Of a stretch of DNA of 64,000 bases, positions 42,333 to 53,209 are shown piece after piece. The notes under the pieces were generated by a model. It ran no database searches. It was not told the origin of the DNA and saw only the letters and a program-made list of their open reading frames with translations. Made by a program: the position numbers and the translations under genes. Every line of letters starts with the position of its first letter. Positions within the stretch are counted from its first letter, which is position 1. Source of the stretch: Anodontia alba (Eukaryota; Mollusca; Bivalvia; Lucinida; Lucinidae); assembly GCA_964016985.1 (NCBI GenBank), contig OZ024825.1:42547668-42611667 (forward strand), in the 5' to 3' direction.

Positions 42333-42521
42333 TTAACCTTTACTAGTCTCTGGACATATACAGCAGACGACAAATTGATGATATCTTCCCCAGAAAGCAG
42401 GTTTGACACTTGTCTTTATTGGAAACAATTTGTATGAAATGTCTTAATCTGTTTTTGGGAAATACAAGTAAACTGTTTTAAATGCCGTCTGGTGATTTTT
42501 TTTACCCAGAGTGCGTGTTAA
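42333..42521. repeat. H3 foldback repeat
   Basis: TTAACCTTTACTAGTCTCTG start, CAGCAGACGACAAATTGATGA, AGAAAGCAGGTTTGACACTT, CCCAGAGTGCGTGTTAA end. Confidence 0.75.
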
Positions 42522-42701
42522 ACAACACTTCAGCTGAGTCTTTCTTATCACGTACCATTCCACAAAAGTCCCTAGCTAGGATCTATGAAAATTAAAAAAA
42601 AACCTATTACGTAAATTGTGTACCACTCTACAAAAGTCCCTTAGCTATGATCAATGAAAGATTTGATTTTTCTGCGATTAGTTTTTATAAGCACAGAACA
42701 G

Positions 42702-42842
42702 GTTTCAGTTTTTGACATTTCATGCAAATTGTCTACACTTGAGACGATTTGTATAAAATGTCAAATACTATTTTCTGGGGGAAAAAAGAAAACAAAATCT
42801 ACAATTTGTCGTCTGCTGAATTTGCCCAAAGAGTGGTAAAAA
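42702..42842. repeat. H3 foldback repeat, left-truncated
   Basis: TTTGACATTTCATGCAAATT, GAGACGATTTGTATAAAATGTC, GTCGTCTGCTGAATTTGCCC, GAGTGGTAAAAA. Confidence 0.75.
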
Positions 42843-43019
42843 TAAAACCCCTAGACTGGCTCCATTCCCTAGTGACTTAATTTATAAAATTAATGTTTAT
42901 AATTCGCTTTGATAGAGACACTTAACTGAAACAAAGGTAATATCAACATGCTAAGATTTTGAAGAACCGGTCGCTATTGACCAGTGTTTCATTATCTTAA
43001 CATGTTAATGTTGTGTTGG

Positions 43020-43600
43020 TTTGATCCCAGGTGGGGGTACTCTGACTTGTACCTGCTACATAGTCTAGGACTATTTTTTATCTCTAGATTTTTTTTTTTT
43101 TTTTTTTTTGGTTTAGAATTTTGAATTTTACTATTTTTTGGGTTTGGGGGAAAAAGTGGCTATAGCCATTGGCAGGTATTTTTTTTGGCGGGATCACTTT
43201 CAAAACTGACTTTTATTTTGGGTCTTACAAAATTCTTGGTATTTTTGGGGTATTGTTAGAATCGGGATTAAAACCTTCTGTTGAACTGATAGTTGTTTAT
43301 TTAGTTTTAACAGTTCTTTTTCTGCAGTGTATCAGCTCAATGCCATTAAAGTAAAAACGGAGCTATTGTTGGAAACCGTTTAAAGCACATATTACTAATA
43401 CACGTACAATCATTATACAGGACAAATAAATGAAAACCACACTTTTATAAAAAAAAAGAAAAAAAAAGAAAGCAAGATGAATATTTCTTTGGGTATGCTA
43501 ATATCTGCAGTAATTTATTTGGGTATGGCTGATATAACGGATATTTATTAGGTATGACTGATATTCATATATCGTATATGCTTTTTGGGTCAACACTAGA
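43020..43600 (+). repeat. Left arm of a long inverted pair flanking PON exon 1
   Basis: GAATTTTGAATTTTACTATTTT, GGGATCACTTTCAAAACTGAC, CCTTCTGTTGAACTGA, CAATGCCATTAAAGTAAAAACG and GGGTATGGCTGATATA recur reverse-complemented at 46480-47040. Diverged, with microsatellite-length differences. Confidence 0.75.
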
Positions 43601-43606
43601 TGCTAC

Positions 43607-43712
43607 CCAGTCAGCATTCTACGTAAATCTATATCGGGCCGTCATCGGCCCGTCAGGGTAGCTGACGGGCCGATGACGGCCCGATGTAGATTTACTTAGA
43701 ATGCTAGCTGGG
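43607..43712. repeat. H6 palindrome, copy 3
   Basis: CCCAGTCAGCATTCTACGTA with TACTTAGAATGCTAGCTGGG; arms ATCGGGCCGTCATCGGCCCG around CAGGGTAGCTGACG. Confidence 0.9.
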
Positions 43713-43732
43713 TAGGGCCAAGCTTATGTAGA

Positions 43733-44066
43733 AGTGGGGTGGAATCTTAATTTATTCAGCATGGCAAGGGTTAACCATTAAAAACATTGCGTCTCATAAA
43801 ATGGACATTGGCAAACAGTGTAGACCCAGATCAGACGCCGCACAATGCGGCGTCTGATCAGGGTCTACACTGCTTGCATTAATTTCAGATATTTCTATAA
43901 AACATGACAATAATTAAAACTAACCAGACACCCCTTATATAAGAAAGGAACTTGTCCAAAGAATTAAAGTAGAAGAGTTACACGTAAATATATTATTTCA
44001 GGATGCTGTGGCCTCAGACATTCGGGACAGCTTTCTTGGCTGCGGTGCTCTGGTATATCAATTCAG
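43733..44066 (+). other. Duplicated PON first coding exon with upstream intron and H2 element
   Basis: This 330-bp block repeats at 45500-45858. It includes an H2 element (from 43771), a TATTATTTCAG acceptor and an exon-like ATG at 44003 encoding MLWPQTFGTAFLAAVLWYIN. The copy differs from the downstream exon at a few codons (Pro for Ser4, Val for Ala15). The normal donor is lost, but a GTACCC follows in the same splice phase at 44068. Confidence 0.85.
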
Positions 44067-44208
44067 AGTACCCCACCCCGCTGGGGGTTTGATTTTAGGG
44101 TCTGTACTAACGAGAATTTTGTATAGCGTCACAGATTTCTGTGACGCTAAAGGACATTCGATGTTTTTTTTTCCTCTTATATACTGCTGATATTGGTGAT
44201 AAAATCGT

Positions 44209-44212
<4 letters not shown>

Positions 44213-44273
<61 letters not shown>
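44213..44273. repeat. (CA)n microsatellite
   Basis: About 30 CA units. Confidence 0.97.
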
Positions 44274-44274
<1 letters not shown>

Positions 44275-44588
44275 ATATATATACTGGAGTCAGTCTAGCT
44301 AAACACCCAAAGCTAATCGCATTTAACTTGTACCTGCCAAAGAAAGTCGTGTAAAAGTGTAAATGTACATATGCCCTATATTTATAAACAGAACCTAACC
44401 AGATGCCATTTTGTTTAGAATAAGAAGCTCTGATATAGAAAATTACATGTAAACTAACCATGAAGGATGCCAGATTGTGCCAGACGTGGGTCAGAAGTTC
44501 AGTACCCGCGCTTGTCACATTTTACTCAAAGGTGATTACATTTTATTCTGGGATAGTAACGAACCAGGTATATAAAAATAATTATAAA

Positions 44589-44589
<1 letters not shown>

Positions 44590-44618
<29 letters not shown>
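44590..44618. repeat. (CT)n microsatellite
   Basis: About 14 CT units with one interruption. Confidence 0.95.
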
Positions 44619-44619
<1 letters not shown>

Positions 44620-44779
44620 AATAAATACTGTATTGAAACTTTAATTATTTACAAGGAGTTTCGAGTTCATATTTCAGCGTGTTTTATATATAATTTAATT
44701 TTTAGGCTTTGTGCATCCATATTTACACAGGGGTTAAACTACATATTGAGAATTAATCATTAATAGTGCAAATGATTTG

Positions 44780-45424
44780 TTTATCCGAGGCCTTTCGCCT
44801 TTCTCCGAAGTTCACTATTGTATACTAATAAAGAGATATATAAAAAGGGAATGAAGTAGTAAAATTTACAAACAAAATTACGCGATAAACATGGCGTACA
44901 AAGAGGAAAAAAAAAAACAAGAAAAAAACAACAAACAAAAAAAAAAAAAACACCTTTCTTATCAACAGCACCTTAAGCACAGCGTATAAAATAGAAACAG
45001 GTTAACTAGCTTGTCAACACTACAGTGTCCATGTATGGAATGTATACAATGCGCCATAAACCTTGCACCGAAAGGAATACACGCCAAACTGAGCGTGTCC
45101 CATCAATACTTTGGGCAAATAGCCCAACTTACGCCGTGATTCCGGAAAATCGCATGAACAAAAACGTTCGGCTTTTTCTTTTTTGTAGTGTTTATCGCGC
45201 AATGTAGCATTTCACATATACCCAAACACGCTCAGTTATCGAATCGCAGGGGGCTAGATACATGGACCCGAAAAAGGCATAATCTTTTTTGCAACTATTG
45301 CAGCTCATATTACTTATATTTGTAAATTTTACTATTTCTTTCCCTTTATATGTTTTTTTTTTGTTAATATACAATAATGAATCTCTGAAGAAGGCGAAAG
45401 CCGAAATGCCTCAGGTAAACAAAA
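44780..45424. repeat. Foldback-ended element with GGCGAAAGCC motif
   Basis: TTTGTTTATCCGAGGCCTTTCGCCTTTCTC at the left is inverted against CTGAAGAAGGCGAAAGCC with TCAGGTAAACAAA at the right. The right end reads CTGAAGA-AGGCGAAAGCC-GAAA, resembling the conserved core of a small hammerhead ribozyme. The interior has no recognised protein. Confidence 0.5.
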
Positions 45425-45469
45425 AGAAAGGAAGAAGAAGAAAAAAAAAAAACAAAAAAATAAAACCTT

Positions 45470-45541
45470 GATCAACTAATCTGACTGGCTGAAAATTAGA
45501 AAAGGGGTGGCATCTTAATTTATTCAGCATGGCAAGGGTTA
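45470..45541. repeat. H8 element, partial
   Basis: TTGATCAACTAATCTGACTGGC to TTCAGCATGGCAAGGGTTAA matches the right part of 60311-60520. Confidence 0.65.
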
Positions 45542-45768
45542 ACCCATATAAACCTAGCGTCCCATAAAATGGACATTGGCAAACTGAGTAAACCCAGATC
45601 AGACGCCGCACAACGCGGCGTCTGATCAGGGTCTACACTGCTTGCATTAATTTCAGATATTTCTATAAAACATGACAATAATTAAAACTAACCAGACACC
45701 CCTGATATAGGAAATGAACTTGTCCAAAGAATTGAAGTAGAAGAATCCACTCGGCATAAATGGGTTAA
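45539..45768. repeat. H2 full-length element
   Basis: TTAACCCATATAAACC and GCATAAATGGGTTAA ends, hairpin at about 45580-45647. It belongs to the duplicated block and lies 23 bp before PON exon 1. Confidence 0.85.
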
Positions 45769-45790
45769 GAATTGAATATATTATTTCAGG

Positions 45791-45858
45791 ATGCTGTGGT
45801 CTCAGACATTCGGGACAGCTTTCTTGGCTGCGGCGCTGTGGTACATCAATGAATTAAG
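45791..45858 (+). CDS. PON: PON exon 1: start codon and signal anchor
   Basis: ATG follows TTATTTCAGG, itself an acceptor-like string, so a 5' UTR exon upstream is likely. Encodes residues 1-22 and two bases of codon 23 (MLWSQTFGTAFLAAALWYIN...). Donor GTAATC. A near-copy of this exon lies at 44003. Confidence 0.88.
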
Positions 45859-48800
45859 GTAATCGAAGCGTGTAATTAGGTAATGTTCCGAAACAAGAGA
45901 AAAAGATCCTGTGCCGCAACATCAGAAAACGTACCTTCGCACATGTGCGCCCAGCGAAGATTCAGATCAGCCTGCGCATTCGCGCAATCTGATCAGAATC
46001 TTCACTTTGCGCATTTTGAATAGCCATGGATGCAAAGTTTCTTCAAGCGGACATCGAAGGCTGTGATCAGACTGCGCGGACGTGCAGGTTGATTTGAGTA
46101 TTCGCTAGGCGCACATGTCTGAAGGAACTTTTACTTACGTTGCATTTCACGCTTATTTTATATATATATATATATATATGTGAACAGCGGAGGCCACGGT
46201 CCGCCTGCACATCTGCACAGTCTTACCAGTCATGACCTTTTTGGTTCATTGACACATTCTGTAATTATCTAAAGAGTATGTCAGCAAATACCGAAATCCT
46301 TGATGAGTCTGCGCAAACTTAGGGAAGATATGTGCCTTCACTGTGCATATATAATATGTGCCGCTATGACCAGGGCCTTTGCTGCCTAGGGGAGGTGTGT
46401 GTGTGTGTGGGGGGGGGGGGGGGAGGGTGGGGTTGCGGATGGGGTACTCTGAATTTTGTCTGCTACTTTGGCTGGGACCAGCATCTAGTGTTTTCCTCCA
46501 AAAAATATACAGTATATCAGCCATACCAAAAAATATTCGGTGGGTCAGCCATACCCAAAAGAATATCTGCAGATATTTGCATACTCCCCTTACTTTGTTT
46601 TTATATAAGTGTGGCTTTCATTTATTTTTCCTGTATAATGATTGTATTGGTAATATAGGTGCTTTGAACAGTTTCCAATAGTAGCTCCGTTTTTACTTTA
46701 ATGGCATTGAATTGATGCACAGCAGAAGCAGAGTTGGTTAAACTAAAACTAAAACTAAAAAAAAAAAAAAAAAAAAAAATCGGTTCAACAGAAGGTTCTC
46801 ACCCCGATTCTTACAATACCCCTTGACATTACTGAGAATTTTGATCGCCCCAAAAAAAGTCAGTTTTGAAAGTGACCCCCAAAAATACCTGCTAAACGGC
46901 CAATACCCGAACAAATGGCCACTTTTCCCCCAACCCCCTCCCCCGCAAAAAAAAAAAAAAACCCAGTAAAATTCAAAATTCTAAATCCCAAAAATTAGTC
47001 CTTGTCTAAGTATAAAGCAAATTTCTGACAAGTCCACCCAAATGGCTTCGCTGTCCGCTGTCTGAATAATTGAATACTATAGAATGTATCAGTGGAGACC
47101 CGGATTAGACTGCGCATGTGCAGGATGATCTAAATTTGCGTATTTTCGCAGACACCTTTTGGTGCGGTCCATATAAGAACTATGGCCCAAACATGTTTTC
47201 TATCATACAAGCTGCATTGTCTCAGGTAAACTGAAATATTCGAGGTAGCCGTTTATAGCCGTGTATTCGCGTAGTCTGATCAGAGCACAGGGGTGTGTGT
47301 GTGTGAGGGGAGGGGGGCTTACTAGAGAGCAGTATCTGGTGATAATTCTTGGAAATTTCTCTGCAAAAACATATGTTGCAGGCACTCATTAGAAGCGCCT
47401 CTCCGAGGCGCTTCTAATGAGTACCTACAATATATGTTTCCATGGAGAAAACTATCCCGGAATTATCATCAAATACTCCATAACAAGTCCTCTTCAGAGC
47501 ATTTGCTGCCTACATGTAACAAAATTTTGTAAAATATCTTATTCTGTAAATGGACAACAAATGCCTTGCGCACACGGATGCGCTGACTGATCTGAGCCGT
47601 CCTATTCAGTGAAGCCGAAGGGTTTTCCTCATGACGCAGTTAATGTGTGTGTGTGTGTGTGCGTGCGTGCGTGCTTGCGCGTGTGCGTGCGAGTCGGTGG
47701 TGTCTTTTTACCCAGTGATTAGACATAACGCGTGCGTGCGTGCGTGCGTGTTGTTGGTGTTTTTCACCCAAAGATCAGGCAATAATGCGTGCGTGTTCCA
47801 ATAATCAGACACTAATGCGTGCGTGCGTGTTGTTGGTGTTTTTACCACCAGGAATAAAACGAGCCTCGTCGTTAGGAAATGTACCATCGAACATATGCGT
47901 ACAGCGAATACTCAGACCAGACTGATCTGAGTATTCGCCGGGAGCTCATGTTCGATGACCCATTTTCTCAAAGTGAGACTGACACCGGATTTTATATCGG
48001 CGAAAAGAAATGATACTCGATGCTTTGGCATTCAATGCTTTGGCATTCAACGTCCCTTTAACATTTTCAGTCATTTCCGGATTAAGATAAGGTGTTAACA
48101 GATTGGCTCCAGTCTACAGTAACTAATCATTTATTCTTATTAATTTGTTTGATACAACCATTATAACAAGTATTAGCTTTCACAAAACGTTTGGTCTGCG
48201 ATTAGCGCACAATGTGTGCTAAACGTAGACCAGGCTTGTTTGTTAAAGGTTATACTTGGTTATAATATAATGCTAAAAAGTCCATGGAAAATAGTATTGA
48301 ACTAGTCCTGGCCTTTCATAAATGACAAACCCCAAGATTGTCTACGGGCGTAGATAATAAACCCAATATACAGTGTATCATGATTATAAAAGGCTGACTA
48401 TTGATTTCGCTATCAGAAAAGAAATTCAAAGAGAAAAAATTAAGCCGTATTTGATTCAATATGTACAGAAAATGCATTTTTTATGCATACAGTATTTAAT
48501 TCAGTAGACTTATGTATGGTGGCTGGTTTTTGCCATTTCGTCTTTTCGATTTTCTAATGCCAGTCTAGGTTTTAACACATAAAGTCTTTGCGCAAGGGAG
48601 TAACTCACAGGTGTGAGAAGGACGAAACCCGCCGCAAAGGGATCTTACATCCGGACCCTAATCCTTGACCAGTTAATCTGCAGATAAGCACAAATCCTGT
48701 TGCCCTATCAGCGCTACTACTGAAGGGGGTTGAAATGTGCATCTAATCATTACATTAACGCTTTGCATGCTGGGAAATTATCAGCAGACGGCATTTTGAA

Positions 48801-51800
48801 ATATTTTTTCTAATTTTTCCCAGAAAACAGGATATGACATTTCTTGCAAATTGTCGGAGACAATTTGCATGAAATGTCAAATCATGTTTTCTAGGAAAAA
48901 TAAGAAAGTATTATCAATATGTCGTCTACTGAATTAGCCAAGAGAGTGGTAAAGGTGTTAAACGTATGTGTCTTAGCCATAGCTCTAGATAAGCTTCTTT
49001 TTAAAGATAAATTATTGATATGCTTCTGACGAGGACCCACAACATTTGTATTTATGAAGAAATAAGAAAGAATATGGCTTATCCCGTTAGACACGATTCA
49101 CATGAAATGTCGTCTTATTTTCCCTGAAAAAAACCCCAACCAAAACCAACTTTAGAATGTCGTCTGGTATAAATCTGAAAAATGTATTAAAAATCGTCTG
49201 CTATAGTGATTAGCGCTTAAACGGTTATAACATACTGTTTTTAATGTGTTGCAGATTATTTTTTGATTGGGACAAACAGTACTTGTATCGTCACAGCCCA
49301 GGTCCATGTGTGCAAGTTTTTACAGGTAATTATACATTTACTGACATGATAAAGGGTCTCAATTGCACAATAGAAGGCACGCAAAACTATTTCTTTGCAG
49401 ATAAATGCTGAAATCCTATTCGATCTTTGATTTTAGTAAGTTTATGTGTTTTGTTTTTGTTGTTGCTAAAGTCAGCCTTTATAGACGTTAATTACTTCTT
49501 ATTTGACTTCATGGCAGTTGTTGTTACGTGCCGTGTTGTTACGTGGCGACCGTAAATAGTCTCGGCACATTTCTGATTGGGGATGGTTGGGTGGTGCGAA
49601 GGTGTCGTGTATCTTATGTCACCGGGGTGTTCAACTGATATTGGCTTACAGCTGGGCAAGGCCTGCTATCCTTGTAGCAGGTAAGGATAGAAGGGGGATG
49701 TTTTTATTTCTTCTGTTTCTTCACTTTCATTCCTGTTCCTGTTTCTTCCCTGCCCCTCTCTTTCATCTCCTCTACTATCTCTTCTATCTCTTTTCTCCCT
49801 TTCTCTGGCAGACGACACAAAATGTCCCACAAGGATTGGCGTGTCGTTAAACCCCAACACAATCAATCAATCAATTCTCCTTTCGCTCACTGAGATAAAA
49901 CCTGGTATCTTTGAAAATAGAGTTAAGCCGGTAGTTTGCAGGGCTACAGACCCCCCTCCCCCTACCCGCCCCCACCTCTGCAGCACTGCAAACCGCATAG
50001 CTGTCATATGATGTGTCTCAATTTAAACCAAGATTCCGATTTTCATCCTTTTTCTTGTTCTTGGTCTTCAAGGGCAAGCTTTACAGATTTAATTTTACTT
50101 ACTATCTAACCTATTATATTTAAACTAACTTAGCACAATTTGATTGGTCGACAGCAAATTCAAAAACGGGAATTTATACTTCTATAAATCCTTGGACTCT
50201 TGGAATAATTTTCAGGATTTTTCTTGTCATTTCAAAACTAAATCATTAAAGTTCAGTTGGAAATAAATCAAGGTTTGCATGCACCAATTAAAACGTGAAA
50301 CGATATCCCCACCCAGCCAGCCCCGCCGTCTCCGGCGTGTCGCGGGCAGGTAAATGTCACAAATTGACGTAATTTGCCCATTAGCAATCCGAAACCACAT
50401 CCCCTCAATATTAATATACATGCCAAGTTATCGTCCGTAAAACAAAAATACGGACAGACGGACCGGGCGGACGTACACACGGACGACCATCGTGAAGCCA
50501 ATATACCCCGCACTATTGTTTGGCGGGGTATAACATAGTATCAGAAAAAATAAAAGACAACAGCGTCATAAACAATGCCCGTTCGGACAAAAATAGCATA
50601 TATATGAATTAAAGGCACAGGACAGTACAATGCCTTTGAATATATGCACAGTCTTTTTCGGTTCCAGATACTTTTGAGCTATTTTTGGTTCTTATTTCAG
50701 AGGGTGGATCTGAAGATTTAACACATGCAGAAAATGGACTTGTTTTTGTTTCCCAGGTATGTATCTTTGAGACTTATTTAAATGTTCTACAACACACAAC
50801 TACGTCATACAAAACAGTGAAACCTGACGGTCTGTAAAATTTCAGTTAGTCTCTCGTTCTTGAACTGGATAAAAAATGAAATGACTTTTTTATCGCATCT
50901 CTGAATTAATGTTGCCAGCATTCAGAGAAACGATAAAAATCATTTCATGTTTGATCCAGTTCAAAAACGAGAGACTAACTGATATTTTACAGACTGTCAG
51001 ATGCCACATTGTATGTCTGTATTAATACCATATATCAATTTATTTATCTTTTTTTCCTGATAAAAATGTCTATTTTTGAGAAATATGGCGCCTTTAAGGG
51101 TTAACAGCTAACAGCTCAAAAAGAGCATATTGCATATATATAGCCACTCAGTCCTATCAACGCTTTATTTAAATTGCTTACTCATTGATCTGGTGACAGT
51201 AAAATTAAAACTGTCGTCTGTTAAGGGATCTGAATACGAATACACAGGGTAGACTTGTAAAAAGGGAATAACTTTTGTAACTTCATGCTTGCCTTACAGC
51301 ACAGCACGTTCCTTCTGAAAAAGGGCCCACTCTAAAAGGAAAGGGTTTGCTCCAAAGCGAAGCAATTACTTTTGTAGACACCCAATCTTCTGAAGGGAGG
51401 CAAGTACAATTTTGACTGAATTGCCTCCCCTAAATGTGTATCAGTTCCCCTTAGTAATTGCATGAACATTTGTATTTTCAGTTATCTGCTTGGTGGTTTC
51501 AGCTTAGGAAAATATCCCGCCATTTTTACAAGGGGACAACTTTTGTGACATTCTGTTTGCTTTCTAGACCCCCAAGTCCCTTCTGAAAAGGGAGCCCAGT
51601 TTGTCCACCTTGTCCCATATTCCTGAGGCCAAGAAAGAAATTTCAATTTACTTGTCCAGGGACAAGAATTTCATACGTCCAGCTAAGAAGAGTAATCAGA
51701 TTATGGTATGCATTTGTCATGCTTCTCGAAGATAACATGTGTTTTGGGTCCTCATTAGAAGTGCCTCAGAGAGGCGCTTCTAATGAGAATCACAACATTT

Positions 51801-53147
51801 TTCTTCGAGAAATAAGAAAAAAATATCAATTTTCGGGAAAGTAAATCTTGATTGGACAAATGGATTTTGGCCATTTACTTGTCCGTGGACAAGTCATAAA
51901 ATTCATTTAATATATTCACAACCCTGCAAATGTGAACATTTTTATTTAAGGCTGATCTGCTTGGCGGTTCCAGCCCTGGAAACATATTGCTCCTGGACAT
52001 TACCAGAAGTCCATTCTGGATTACTCTCAACATAACCAATCCTCCATCCAGACCTGGATTCATGGCAAGCCCACATGGAGTCAGCACCTGGAAAGATCCC
52101 AAAACAGGTATTTTACGTTCTAACAAACCACGTTATATTGAAAAGAATTCACAGTCTGACCGACCCATCTTCTTTGTCTCGCAAGAAGATACTCAGCATC
52201 TTTGTCTATCATATTACGAAAACACGCCTATTCAAATATATTGAAAATTTTATCACCAAAAATATATAAATTTTAAGATAAAAATTCTGATATTTTTCAT
52301 ATTTCTACTCAAAACATAGATTGTGGTACTCGTTAGAACCGCCTCGGCGAGGCGGTTCTAACGAGTACCCACAATCTATGTTTTTGAGCAGAAATAAGAA
52401 AAATAATGTATACCCCTGTAAACCCCAGTTTTACTATATAAAAGTGGGGTTTAAGGGGTCAAAATTATATAGGTATGTTTTCGTGATGCAAAATCGCCCA
52501 GTGAATATTCTAATAAGACTGCGCGAATGTTGGGCGCACATATCCGAAGGCATGTTTTCTGATATTACACCACAACGTGAGAATGCATACTTTAGAACAT
52601 GCGCGCCCTACCAAGACTCAAATCAGCTTGCGCATCCACAGTCTGAACAAAGTCTTTGTTTACCGCATTGGCTATCCAAAAATTCGCCCAGTTAAATTTC
52701 TGATCAAAATGCACGAGAGCGCAGCTTGATTTGAGTCATCGCTGGGCACACATGTCCGAAGGTAGGTTTTCTGACGTTGTGCTGAATAATTCCCACGCCT
52801 CATCTTTATTCACATTTCACACGATTTGATTGGTTGAAGGAAACCGATTTACACTTCATTAAAGTTCAGAGCAGGAATCCACCGGATCTTTTTTCCTTCC
52901 GCCGTCGCAAAAGATGTACATTTTTTGGCAACATTCGGAACAGTTTAATGGCAAAGTTGGAATTATAAGGAATAAATTATTATTTTGTGGATTTTATCGA
53001 TGTGTAAACTCCGGCGAATTACTCAAAAACTTAATTAAGCCCAAAAGGAGTTTACACAGCTGTGTAAACTCCTTTTGGGCTTTATTAAGTTTATGAGTGA
53101 TTCGCCGGAGTTTACACATCGATAAAATAAAAGAAAAATAATAATAA

Positions 53148-53209
<62 letters not shown>

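Noticed and set aside
44003..44190. Separate second PON gene starting at the upstream exon copy
   Set aside because: No other PON exon is duplicated between 44070 and 45790, so it is an exon duplication, not a second gene.
46332..46681. Gly/Val-rich plus-strand ORFs of 108 and 100 aa
   Set aside because: Generated by a GT/G run; no domain, and within an inverted repeat arm.
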